16,155 bases of DNA from Caryophanales bacterium UBA4365 (GCA_002393905.1 DGSJ01000060.1:1-16155), one strand, 5' to 3'. Positions 6,247 to 14,280 are shown, numbered from the stretch's first letter. A program made the numbers and translations. The notes: a model not told the origin generated them from the letters alone.

Positions 6247-9200
6247 ATGAAAATTAGCAAGTATTTATGTCTTCTAATGCTTTTTGGCATGACTTTAACT
6301 GGTTGTGGCAAAAATAATGGTAATAATAATTTATCTGAAATATATTCCACATATCAAAGTAATGGCGGAACTCTTTCATATGATGACTGGTTAGCATCTA
6401 TTCAAGATGGAAAATCTCAAAAAGGTGAGCCTGGCCCACAAGGTCCTGCTGGTCAAGATGGAGTTTCAATCGCATCCATTTTAAAAACAGGAACTGATGG
6501 ACTTGTTGATACATATACAATTACCTATTCTAATGGAACTACCTCAACTTTTACTGTAACTAATGGCGCAGACGGTCAAGATGGAGCTCAAGGCTCACAA
6601 GGTATTCAAGGCAATCCTGGTGCAGATGGTCATACTCCTGCTATTACAGTTGGCAATAACGGAAACTGGTTTGTTGATGGAGTAGATTCAGGCGTTCATG
6701 CTCAGGGCATTCAGGGTGAAACTGGTCCACAAGGTCCTCAAGGTAATCAAGGACCAAAAGGTGATAATGGTTATACACCTTATATTGGTGAAAATGGAAA
6801 CTGGTGGATTAATAACGAAGATACAGGCTATCAAGCAATTGGTCATGATGGTGCTAACGGTGCTAATGGCCAAAACGGAACAAATGGCGCTGATGGTGTT
6901 TCGATAACTGGAATAACAAAAATTAATACAACTGATAATGTTGATACATACCAAATTACTTTTAGTAATGATGATACATTTGAATTCAGTGTCACTAACG
7001 GTACTAATGGTGTAAATGGCCAAGATGGCACTAATGGCCAAGATGGAAAAACTCCACATATTGGCGAAAACGGAAACTGGTGGATTGGAGATGAAGACAC
7101 CGGTTACCAAGCAATTGGTCATGATGGCGCTAATGGTGTTAATGGACAAGATGGTGCTGATGGTATTGATGGGAAAGACGGAAAAGATGGTAAGGATGGC
7201 GTCGATGGAGTATCTATTAACGGGATCACACTTTTAAGTAGCGAAGGAAATATTGATACATATCGTATTACTTTTAGTAATGGTGAACATTTTGATTTCG
7301 ATATTAGAAACGGAATTCAAGGAGAAACAGGTCCTCAAGGAGAAACGGGCGCAACAGGCACTTCAATTACCAACTCTTATATAGATGAAAATGGCGATTT
7401 AATTGTTGAATTTTCTGATGGTTCATCAACTAATGCAGGCCATGTTAAAGATACAGATGTTTTTACAGTGACATTCCATCTTGGGGAAACTATTGTTTCT
7501 ACAAAACAAGTTATCAAAGGGGAAACTGTTAGTAGACCTACACATCAGGAGATACGTGGGTATAATGTTACAGATTGGTACATTATTGATGGTTCAAATC
7601 ACGAGAGTTGGAAATTTTTTACATATCCAGTCATGAGTGACATCGACTTGTATGCCGAATATACTGAACTTGAAATATGTACTATTAGTTTTATTGACAC
7701 TGATCATGGGCAAAGTGCATCAAGTATTGAACTTTATACTGGAGATGAATATTCTTTGCCTACTCTTACATACCCAAAGTACTCTTTTGTTGGTTGGAAA
7801 GATTCTAACGAGAATCTCTGGGAACAAAATGGCGTATTTAATCTTACAACGAATACTACATTACACGCTGTATGGAATCAGGTTGTCTTCACGATATATT
7901 TAGATGCAAATGGTGGCGCAGTATCTGCTGACGAAGTAGATGTAGTGCCAAATGAGAGTTATAGTCTCCCAATCCCAAAAAAACCAGGATTTGTGTTTTT
8001 GGGATGGTTTGATGAAAATTCTTATCAATTTCCTAATCAAGGTACATGGAATGGTAATTCGAATTTAAAGCTTACTGCAAATTGGGCTGAAGCAGGTCCT
8101 GCTTTATATACATACGATTTAGATGGCGGTAAGTGCGAATCAAATTCTGTAGTTATAGCTTACGGTAGCGAATATACTTTACCAACTCCATTTAAAAGTG
8201 GATATTTCTTTAATGGATGGTTTCTTAACGATGGATATGTCCCTAATGATGGAAAGTGGACTTTTTCAGATCAAACAGGTACTTTAAAAGTACATTGGCT
8301 TCCTACATCGGCCTATACTCTTACACTTAAAAGCACTAATACATATCGAATTGACTCTTGTTCTTATTCAAGCAGTGACCCACTTATTGTTCCTAGTGAA
8401 TTTAACGAACTTTCAATTGATGAAATAAATTCTAATTGCTTTATGAATAACACACAATTAGTTAATATTGTATTACCAAATACAATTACCTCTATTGGAT
8501 CTTGTGCTCTCCGTGGCTGTTCATCATTAGAATCTTTAACAATTCCTTTTGTTGGAAGTTCACCTACTGCAGACACATCAGCTTTAACTGTATTCGGTTA
8601 TATTTTTGGAGATTCATCATATAGTGGTGGTGTAGCAACAAGTCAATACTATTCTAAGGATAGTAGTAAAACTTACTATATCCCTTCTTCACTAAAAGAA
8701 GTTAAAGTTACTGGCGGGAATATCAAATATGGTGCTTTTTCTAATTGTTCATCCCTCACCTCAATTTCAATTTCTGGTAGTACAAAATATATAGGATCTT
8801 ACGCTTTCCGTGGCTGTTCATCATTAGAATCTTTAACAATTCCTTTTGTTGGAAGTTCACCTACTGCAACCACAGCATCGGCTTCAACTGTATTTGGTTA
8901 TATTTTTGGAGACACATCATATAAAGGTGGTGTAGCAACAAAACAAGTCTATGGTATTGGTTACGGTGATAATAAAACTTACTATATTCCTTCTTCACTA
9001 AAAGAAGTTAAAGTTACTGGCGGGAACATGAATTCTGATGCTTTTTATAATTGTTCATCCCTCACATCAATCATTATTCCAGATAGCGTGACGACAATTC
9101 CGAGAAGTGCTTTTTTTAATTGTTCATCCCTCACCTCTTTTACTATTCCAAATAGCGTAACACTTATAGGAGCTAATGCTTTTAACGGTTGTTCATCCCT

Positions 9201-9639
9201 CACCTCAATTTTTATTCCAGATAGCGTAACACGTATATATAGTGCTGCCTTTAAGCGTTGTTCATCCCTCACCTCAATCACTATTCCAGATAGTGTAACA
9301 ACTATAGAAGATTATGCTTTTTATGAATGTTCATCTCTCACATCAATCACTATTCCAGATGGCGTAAAGGCAATTGAAATCTTTACTTTTGCTCATTGTT
9401 CATCCCTTGCTTCAATCATTATTCCAGATAGCGTAACGAACTTTGATCAATATGCTATTGAAGATTGTCCATCAAAATTAGCTATTTATTTTCAAGGCGA
9501 TGCTGCTGCATGGAGTAACATTTCAATATCTGGCAACGGTGATTTAACCGTTGATAAGATTTATTATTACTCTGAAGCATTGCCAGAAGATGCTGGAAAC
9601 TATTGGCATTATGTAAATGGTGTGCCAACAAAATGGTAA
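6247..9639 (+). CDS. Very large surface lipoprotein: collagen-like, InlB-like and BspA-like leucine-rich repeats
   Basis: The product of 1130 residues is exported and lipid-anchored: a basic start (MKISK), a hydrophobic stretch and the lipobox LTGC with Cys20. From about residue 60 to 372 come blocks of collagen-like Gly-X-Y triplets (such as GEPGPQGPAGQDG) alternating with two module types: three GVSI...DTY.ITFSNG units of about 38 residues, and three TP.IGENGNWWI..DTG units. About 405-690 hold four InlB/Listeria-Bacteroides-type repeats, each with a FLGW- or FVGW-like core and an ending such as HAVW or TANW. About 724-1078 are BspA-type leucine-rich repeats with CSSLTSI.IPDSVT units of 23 residues. 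The C-terminus ends NYWHYVNGVPTKW, seen in other gut BspA-like proteins. A role in binding host or neighbour surfaces is likely but unproven. ATG 6247 is chosen over the in-frame ATG at 6235 because AAAGGA (6230-6235) would serve it. Two membrane protein genes follow closely. Confidence 0.88.
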   Translation: MKISKYLCLLMLFGMTLTGCGKNNGNNNLSEIYSTYQSNGGTLSYDDWLASIQDGKSQKGEPGPQGPAGQDGVSIASILKTGTDGLVDTYTITYSNGTTSTFTVTNGADGQDGAQGSQGIQGNPGADGHTPAITVGNNGNWFVDGVDSGVHAQGIQGETGPQGPQGNQGPKGDNGYTPYIGENGNWWINNEDTGYQAIGHDGANGANGQNGTNGADGVSITGITKINTTDNVDTYQITFSNDDTFEFSVTNGTNGVNGQDGTNGQDGKTPHIGENGNWWIGDEDTGYQAIGHDGANGVNGQDGADGIDGKDGKDGKDGVDGVSINGITLLSSEGNIDTYRITFSNGEHFDFDIRNGIQGETGPQGETGATGTSITNSYIDENGDLIVEFSDGSSTNAGHVKDTDVFTVTFHLGETIVSTKQVIKGETVSRPTHQEIRGYNVTDWYIIDGSNHESWKFFTYPVMSDIDLYAEYTELEICTISFIDTDHGQSASSIELYTGDEYSLPTLTYPKYSFVGWKDSNENLWEQNGVFNLTTNTTLHAVWNQVVFTIYLDANGGAVSADEVDVVPNESYSLPIPKKPGFVFLGWFDENSYQFPNQGTWNGNSNLKLTANWAEAGPALYTYDLDGGKCESNSVVIAYGSEYTLPTPFKSGYFFNGWFLNDGYVPNDGKWTFSDQTGTLKVHWLPTSAYTLTLKSTNTYRIDSCSYSSSDPLIVPSEFNELSIDEINSNCFMNNTQLVNIVLPNTITSIGSCALRGCSSLESLTIPFVGSSPTADTSALTVFGYIFGDSSYSGGVATSQYYSKDSSKTYYIPSSLKEVKVTGGNIKYGAFSNCSSLTSISISGSTKYIGSYAFRGCSSLESLTIPFVGSSPTATTASASTVFGYIFGDTSYKGGVATKQVYGIGYGDNKTYYIPSSLKEVKVTGGNMNSDAFYNCSSLTSIIIPDSVTTIPRSAFFNCSSLTSFTIPNSVTLIGANAFNGCSSLTSIFIPDSVTRIYSAAFKRCSSLTSITIPDSVTTIEDYAFYECSSLTSITIPDGVKAIEIFTFAHCSSLASIIIPDSVTNFDQYAIEDCPSKLAIYFQGDAAAWSNISISGNGDLTVDKIYYYSEALPEDAGNYWHYVNGVPTKW
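8511..9066 (+). repeat. Tandem duplication of a ~297-bp segment inside the lipoprotein gene
   Basis: The segment starting CCGTGGCTGTTC at 8511 starts again at 8808, 297 bases (99 codons) later, with long runs of identical DNA. Both copies encode RGCSSLESLTIPFVGSSPTA followed by a VFGYIFGD...GGVAT region and YYIPSSLKEVKVTGGN. The second copy carries 9 extra bases in its middle. The near identity, including silent positions, points to a recent duplication. Confidence 0.85.
9051..9464 (+). repeat. Six tandem 69-bp leucine-rich-repeat units
   Basis: TTGTTCATCC or a close variant recurs at 9051, 9120, 9189, 9258, 9327 and 9396, exactly 69 bases apart. Each unit encodes 23 residues with the consensus CSSLTSI.IPDSVT.I...AF. 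DNA identity is high in the SSLTSI and IPDSVT parts and low at the residues that would face the solvent, a pattern open to copy-number change. Confidence 0.9.
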
Positions 9640-9651
9640 AAAAGGGTATAT

Positions 9652-10128
9652 ATGGAAACTGGACAAATTATAACTTTATGTAGTGTTCTTGCTACATTGA
9701 TTGTAGGATTTGCATCATTAGTAGTTGAACATAGACTAAGTCGAAAAGAGTCATACAATAAAAGAGTTACTGAAGAAAGAATTAAGTGGCTTAATAAAGT
9801 AAGAGATGACTATTCAAAAATAATGGCTGCTCTTACTTTAAAGAATGATTCTAATTGCAACAAAGACTTGTTTATTGATCAAAACGAATATAACAATCGA
9901 ATGTATGAAGCTGATGTTGCTAAATATGATTTAATATCAAGACTTAACACTTCAACATACGATGGTAATGAATATAATCAAGTCTTAAAAGAATTCTTAC
10001 TAAATCTATCATTTTCTACAGGAAGTGAAGATAAGCTTCCAAAGGAAGAGAAAGTCAAATTGTTTATGACTTATATGAATTTAATGCTTGAAAAAGAATG
10101 GAAGAAAAGCAAAAAGGAGACAAAATAA
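9652..10128 (+). CDS. Single-pass membrane protein with cytoplasmic domain, unknown function
   Basis: I do not recognise the family. The product is 158 residues. One N-terminal hydrophobic segment (about 6-25) is followed by a basic stretch (EHRLSRKESYNKR), so the rest should lie in the cytoplasm. This contains a helix with RIKWLNKVRDDYSKIMAAL (about 44-62), a pattern seen in many unassigned small membrane proteins of gut bacteria, and a very basic end (KEWKKSKKETK). The start is supported by AAAAAAGGG just upstream. It begins 12 bases after the lipoprotein stop and ends 1 base before the next gene, so the three are probably one transcript. A role with the lipoprotein, for instance in sensing or export, is only suggested by position. 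Confidence 0.72.
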   Translation: METGQIITLCSVLATLIVGFASLVVEHRLSRKESYNKRVTEERIKWLNKVRDDYSKIMAALTLKNDSNCNKDLFIDQNEYNNRMYEADVAKYDLISRLNTSTYDGNEYNQVLKEFLLNLSFSTGSEDKLPKEEKVKLFMTYMNLMLEKEWKKSKKETK

Positions 10129-10129
10129 T

Positions 10130-10441
10130 ATGAAAAACAATAAATGTTTGAAATGGCGATTCTTTCCAATAGCTGATGCTTTTTTGGTTATTGGAATGAC
10201 TGTTTTAATTATATTATGTCTATGTGTAGAAAAAGAATGTAAAACCCATTTATTAATTGGTTTTGGAATATCTCTTCTCGCTATTGTTTTAGTTATATTG
10301 ATGCACCTAATTGCGTTTGTGAAGTTGCTTAAAGCCTCAAAAGAAGACATCTACGCCGACAGTACGCTAGGTGTGATTATTGAAAATAAAGTTAAAGAGT
10401 CTCTTCATAATAACATTAAACCTGGTATAGACACTAAATAA
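10130..10441 (+). CDS. Small two-pass membrane protein, unknown function
   Basis: From the ATG at 10130 the product is 103 residues. AAGGAG (10114-10119) lies 10 bases upstream and fixes this start; the frame opens earlier at 10088 inside the preceding gene, but that start lacks a ribosome site. Two hydrophobic segments (about 12-33 and 40-63) are joined by a short loop with KECK. The basic N-terminus (KNNKCLKWR) and the KLLKASKED stretch after the second segment place both ends in the cytoplasm. The remaining C-terminus of about 35 residues is polar. No family is recognised. It is the last gene of the unit that starts with the large lipoprotein. Confidence 0.7.
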   Translation: MKNNKCLKWRFFPIADAFLVIGMTVLIILCLCVEKECKTHLLIGFGISLLAIVLVILMHLIAFVKLLKASKEDIYADSTLGVIIENKVKESLHNNIKPGIDTK

Positions 10442-10457
10442 CATATTAACCGGTAAG

Positions 10458-10485
10458 AACCTATTCCTAATTGAAGAGGTTTTTA
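10458..10485 (+). terminator. Terminator of the lipoprotein/membrane protein unit
   Basis: AACCTATTC (10458-10466) pairs with GAAGAGGTT (10473-10481) with one A-G mismatch and a 6-base loop, followed by TTT. It is a moderate terminator 16 bases past the last stop codon. Confidence 0.65.
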
Positions 10486-10575
10486 TTATCAAATGGGAAT
10501 AATCTAGAAAACAACTAAATATAAAAAAGAATTCTGAATTAAGACAGACTAATTCTTAAATCGAAAAAGAAACAA

Positions 10576-10607
10576 AAAACGACACATCGGCAAAGATGTG
10601 TCGTTTT
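10576..10607 (-). terminator. Terminator of the fatty acid isomerase gene
   Basis: A perfect 13-bp stem (10576-10588 with 10595-10607) and a 6-base loop lie 15 bases past the minus-strand gene end. On the minus strand the stem runs into a six-T stretch and more T, the stronger direction; on the plus strand the T-run is only four. Confidence 0.9.
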
Positions 10608-10622
10608 GCTTATAAATGTAAA

Positions 10623-12083
10623 TTAGAAGAATCTGTGGATCAAATCTTTTGAAGCGGCACAAGTATCTTCCATATCACCAAAGCCAACGATTTCGCCAGC
10701 ATAGAATGTATTCTTTGTTCCTTGAAGTGCTTCGAGTTTATCATACCAACCTTCTTGGTAATCCTTACAGGAAACATGTGGGAAGTAATAAACTTCTTGT
10801 GGGAAAAGTTTTTCCTTGATTGGGAAGCCAACTTTCTTCATATCTTCATCCATTGTCTTTTGGGTGAATTCATATGAAACATCTTCACTTCCTTCGTGGT
10901 TAGCTAAGGCATAAACGGTGTGTGGGCAATCTGCACCAAGGTGTTCCCAACGGTTATAATAAACCATCGCGTGACCAAGTTTTTCTGGAACCATGTTTTC
11001 AACAAGATAACCGGAAATTGTTGGTGATTTTCCTTCTTCGAATGTCGCGATATAGTCAATATAACGTTCGTGACGGATCTTGGAGAAGAGTTCTTTTTCT
11101 TCTTCGGTAGCATCAGCGTAATCTTTGAAGTAATCAAGTGGTGTAGTAACAATGAGCTTATCGAATTCTTCGACTTTCTCTTTGCCTTTCGCATCCTTAA
11201 TTGTCACGCGAACTTTACCATCTGGACGTTCAACTTTCACAACTTCAGTTTCAAGAAGTGCTGGGTGTTTAAGTTTCGCATTAACATGTTCATAGATTTG
11301 TTGTGTACCTTCTGGCCATGTCCATAATCCCATGTGGACGAATTCAAGAGCGGTGGTCACGTCGAGATATTTCATGACGTGAGCAGCACTGATTTCATCA
11401 AAGAATCCATAACCAAAGGATGTAAATGGAGCGATCCAGATTCTTTGAACTTCTTCAATCTTATTGAGTTTGCAGAATTCAGAGAATGGAAGAGCTAAAT
11501 CTTTTAGATTTGGGTTTTCACCTTCAATATAATTTGGGAAGGAATTTTCTTTTGTGGAACCACAATAACCTTCGACACCTTTTGAGATACCTTTGTATTT
11601 ACCAGAAGCTACTCCAAGGTGGCCATAGCAGTCATAACCAACATATTTGGTTTGCATGAGTTTGTTGAGTTTCTTCATTTGCTTTTTGAGTTTAAGTAAA
11701 CCTTTAAGCTTCTTGAATGAGAAATCAACCTTTGGTTCGAATGGATGATCGACCTCACCTGTGGTCTTACGGAATTCACGACGCATATTTGGTTCGCCTG
11801 GTTTCCAGTTTGGACCAACGTGGTAATATCCGCCAAATTCTTCCATTTCGCTAACAGCGTGGTAGGTAATCGCACCCATAATTGCGCCGGTTTCGAATGA
11901 TAATTCTTGTTCGACGCCATTATGTTTTACTTTGATCTTTGGGGACCAACATTTACCACCAACTTTGTTGAGTTTTTCGTAAATGACGTAGTTTTCGTAT
12001 CCTTTTTTCTCAAGATACATGGCAGCGGAAAGACCAGCTGGACCTCCGCCAATAATGCAAATTCTGTCTTTTGTATTTGGCAT
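10623..12083 (-). CDS. FAD-dependent polyunsaturated fatty acid isomerase homologue (PAI-like)
   Basis: The product of 486 residues belongs to the flavin amine oxidase-like fold. GGGPAG at 12-17 binds FAD, E36 ends the second strand, and VGGKCWSP follows at 41-48. Wording along the whole chain matches my memory of the Cutibacterium acnes linoleate isomerase PAI, which converts linoleate to 10E,12Z conjugated linoleate: FGYGFFDEISAAHVMKYLD, LWTWPEGTQ, PTISGYLVENMVPEKLGHA, MVYYNRW, YYFPHVS, GWYDKLEALQG, NTFYAGEI and a C-terminal SKDLIHRFF. It is some 60 residues longer than PAI (about 424), with extra sequence around residues 150-190 and in the basic stretch at 127-142. The ATG follows AAAGGAG at 8 bases. 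It has its own promoter and terminator and so is a one-gene unit. The substrate is inferred; another polyunsaturated acid is possible. Confidence 0.78.
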   Translation of the reverse strand: MPNTKDRICIIGGGPAGLSAAMYLEKKGYENYVIYEKLNKVGGKCWSPKIKVKHNGVEQELSFETGAIMGAITYHAVSEMEEFGGYYHVGPNWKPGEPNMRREFRKTTGEVDHPFEPKVDFSFKKLKGLLKLKKQMKKLNKLMQTKYVGYDCYGHLGVASGKYKGISKGVEGYCGSTKENSFPNYIEGENPNLKDLALPFSEFCKLNKIEEVQRIWIAPFTSFGYGFFDEISAAHVMKYLDVTTALEFVHMGLWTWPEGTQQIYEHVNAKLKHPALLETEVVKVERPDGKVRVTIKDAKGKEKVEEFDKLIVTTPLDYFKDYADATEEEKELFSKIRHERYIDYIATFEEGKSPTISGYLVENMVPEKLGHAMVYYNRWEHLGADCPHTVYALANHEGSEDVSYEFTQKTMDEDMKKVGFPIKEKLFPQEVYYFPHVSCKDYQEGWYDKLEALQGTKNTFYAGEIVGFGDMEDTCAASKDLIHRFF

Positions 12084-12107
12084 TATAAAATCTCCTTTAT
12101 GTTTTAT

Positions 12108-12136
12108 ATTGTATCACTTTTATAAAGTGCTGATAT
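12108..12136 (-). promoter_or_regulatory. Isomerase promoter with palindromic operator candidate
   Basis: On the minus strand TACAAT (12108-12113) lies 17 bases after ATATCA (12131-12136, weak). Between them is CACTTT-ATA-AAAGTG (12115-12129), a perfect 6-bp inverted repeat in the spacer where a bound repressor would block polymerase. The leader to the ATG is about 18 bases and contains the ribosome site. Confidence 0.5.
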
Positions 12137-12144
12137 AAAAATTT

Positions 12145-12172
12145 CCAAAAATAAAAGCCTCCTAAGGAGGCT
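12145..12172 (-). terminator. Terminator of the M6 protease lipoprotein gene
   Basis: AGCCTCC and GGAGGCT (12156-12162, 12166-12172) form a 7-bp GC-rich stem with a 3-base loop. On the minus strand it is followed by TTTATTTTT. It separates this gene from the isomerase gene downstream. Confidence 0.88.
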
Positions 12173-12193
12173 ATTATGAGTGTTATGACTAGT

Positions 12194-14251
12194 TTAGGCT
12201 TTTGTAACAGTAATTGTTGCAGAAGTAGATGAGAGAGAATCAACTTTGAATGACCATCCAAGGTTTTGATTACTGTTGAGTTTACCTGAATTTTTGAATT
12301 GTCCTTTAATATTTGAATTGCTCATTGAGAATGAATCACCAGCTTTGAATAGGCTTGAATTATCCATGAAGGAAGTTGGGTAATAGTCTTCGTTTGAGTT
12401 GTTACGAATATATTGAAGAATATTGAAATCAGCATATGATTCTCCGAGAACGGAAACATAATCTTCAGAATCATCCCCTTCTAAGTAGTAAGTATTCGAC
12501 ATTGCATGATAAATTCCATAATCAGAATCATATTTTGGATTTGTCGTTAGAGTGCTGGACCAAGAGGCTTGTCCTGTTTGTTGGTTATAGTAGGTACAAA
12601 TAGCCAAACGACCATCAACATGCCAAACGCGAATTCCTGCTTGCGTTGGACCATTGTTGTAACCTCTCGATGAATCATAAGCATAGTCACAATCGAACTT
12701 ATTTACTCCAGTTGGAGTATAAAGTTCAAGAAGCAAGTATTCATCAAACGGTGAATTAACATTTGTTTTGTTTGATAAAAGAATAACATCGTGACTACTT
12801 TGGAAGTCGTTAATAGTAATAGTGGTTGTTGATGTTGGAATGTAAGGATCAGCCCATCCGTACGCCATTAATGAGTATGGATCATGGCCACCAATATTCA
12901 TATCCTGCATGCTAAATCCACCAGCTGGTGAATATTGAATAGAATAATCGTAGTAGTCCTCAACCCCAAAGACGTGACCCATTTCATGAATAAATGTATG
13001 AGCATCAACATTACAGTGGGAACAATTTCCACTAGCATAGTTGCTCTTTCCTGTTCTTGTTTGAGCGGTACTTTTATCGTACATAAAGTCGTAAGAAGCC
13101 CAGAAGAATGTCTTTGCGGCTGGAGAAGATGTGCTAGCTTGGTTATCTAACCAATAACAATACGCCCAGAGGTTTTCTCCGGCGGACTTGTTAGCACTCA
13201 TATCAGCGGCAGCATAGATGAGCATGACGCCATCCATAAATCCATCCCCGTTAGTATCGTAATTACGACGGTTATCAGAGGTGTTGTTTTTAAAATACCA
13301 AGTAACCGCTTCATCAACTAGTGCCGATGTAAGAGATGTGTAATCATCATTACCATAATATTCAGAAGTCTTTCCACAACTGTACCATTCTGAAACTGTA
13401 CCAGTTAAAGAAACTTTTCCAAGAGATTCTTCTTCATAGAATGTTTTAACACTTCTCCAGCCCGTTGCATCATTACTTCCTAAATAAGCTGTTTGAATAT
13501 CACTTCGAACAGTTTCTTTTTTGCTTTCGCTAATGAATGATGATGAATCGGTAAACCAGACTGGCACAATAAGTAACTTTGGATTTCCTACTAGAGGACA
13601 GTTATCGCCGCCAGCTCCTTCTTGATAATCATCGTATGTGTATTTCAGTTTGGTTTTTGAAATTGGTGAAGGTGTATCTTCAGTAACAGTTAAAGTAACA
13701 CTATCAGTTTTAGATTGGTCAACAGTGGTTACTGTTAAAACAGTAGTTCCTTTAGCAACAATGGTTACTTGACCAGCATTAGTAATAGTCGCGGCACTTG
13801 TATTAGAAGATTTCCAAGTGACATTTTTGTTAGTCGCATTACTTGGAAAAACTGTCCAAGTTAAACTAAAGGATGCATCTCCGACTTTCTTTGTTATTGT
13901 TTCACTTCCGCTAATTGTGACATCTGTTACATGAACAACAACAGGTGCTGTTGAAGTAGAGGAAGAAGATGGTGTTGGAGCAGGTGTACTACTCGCGGAA
14001 GTTGGAGAAGGTGTGCTACTCGTAGGTGTTGGAGTAGTGCTCGTTGGAGTAGGAGTAGAGGTCGTTGTCGGAGTAGAAGTAGTGGTAGGATTACTTGTTG
14101 GTGTCGAGGATGTTGGATCAACTCCTGAAGTTGGTTCTACACTAGTTGGTTCTTCGCTTGACGAACGTCTTTTCTTTTTTGGTGTAGGGGCACATCCAGC
14201 TAAGACTATTGCTAGAAGTGGAATTAGGATTGTTGATTTTTTGACTTGCAT
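12194..14251 (-). CDS. Lipoprotein metalloprotease, M6 (immune inhibitor A-like) type, with Ig-like domain
   Basis: The product of 685 residues is exported and lipid-anchored (lipobox VLAGC, Cys20). Residues 21-104 are a Ser/Thr/Pro-rich stalk that would hold the enzyme away from the membrane. Residues about 106-190 form a BIG2-type Ig-like domain (FPSNATNKNVTWKSSN, VTLTVT). The protease part begins near 205. The zinc site HEMGHVFGVED is at 422-432, with H422, H426 and probably D432 as ligands and E423 as catalyst, followed by YYDY, as in M6 peptidases. A DTNGDGFMD stretch at 332-340 looks like a calcium loop. CSHC at 410-413 could form a disulfide or bind metal. Its target is unknown; M6 relatives cut host or matrix proteins. 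GAGGA (spacing 8) supports the ATG. The gene is complete and singly transcribed. Confidence 0.87.
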   Translation of the reverse strand: MQVKKSTILIPLLAIVLAGCAPTPKKKRRSSSEEPTSVEPTSGVDPTSSTPTSNPTTTSTPTTTSTPTPTSTTPTPTSSTPSPTSASSTPAPTPSSSSTSTAPVVVHVTDVTISGSETITKKVGDASFSLTWTVFPSNATNKNVTWKSSNTSAATITNAGQVTIVAKGTTVLTVTTVDQSKTDSVTLTVTEDTPSPISKTKLKYTYDDYQEGAGGDNCPLVGNPKLLIVPVWFTDSSSFISESKKETVRSDIQTAYLGSNDATGWRSVKTFYEEESLGKVSLTGTVSEWYSCGKTSEYYGNDDYTSLTSALVDEAVTWYFKNNTSDNRRNYDTNGDGFMDGVMLIYAAADMSANKSAGENLWAYCYWLDNQASTSSPAAKTFFWASYDFMYDKSTAQTRTGKSNYASGNCSHCNVDAHTFIHEMGHVFGVEDYYDYSIQYSPAGGFSMQDMNIGGHDPYSLMAYGWADPYIPTSTTTITINDFQSSHDVILLSNKTNVNSPFDEYLLLELYTPTGVNKFDCDYAYDSSRGYNNGPTQAGIRVWHVDGRLAICTYYNQQTGQASWSSTLTTNPKYDSDYGIYHAMSNTYYLEGDDSEDYVSVLGESYADFNILQYIRNNSNEDYYPTSFMDNSSLFKAGDSFSMSNSNIKGQFKNSGKLNSNQNLGWSFKVDSLSSTSATITVTKA

Positions 14252-14280
14252 AAAGTTATCCTCGACTAACTGAAGAGTGT

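Noticed and set aside
6688..7237. Several overlapping open frames on both strands in the collagen-like region
   Set aside because: They are periodic shadows of the Gly-X-Y repeat codons.
9045..9281. Minus-strand open frame with repeated EVRDEQ text
   Set aside because: It is the complement of the 69-bp LRR array.
8511..9464. Regular repeats considered as a CRISPR array
   Set aside because: The repeats are in frame, 69 or about 297 bases long, code for LRR residues, and have no spacer pattern.
10088..10129. Longer N-terminus for the two-pass membrane protein
   Set aside because: AAGGAG at 10114-10119 is well placed for the ATG at 10130, and the extension overlaps the previous gene without its own ribosome site.
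14013..14273. Plus-strand Val/Gly-rich open frame
   Set aside because: It is the complement of the Ser/Thr/Pro stalk of the M6 lipoprotein.
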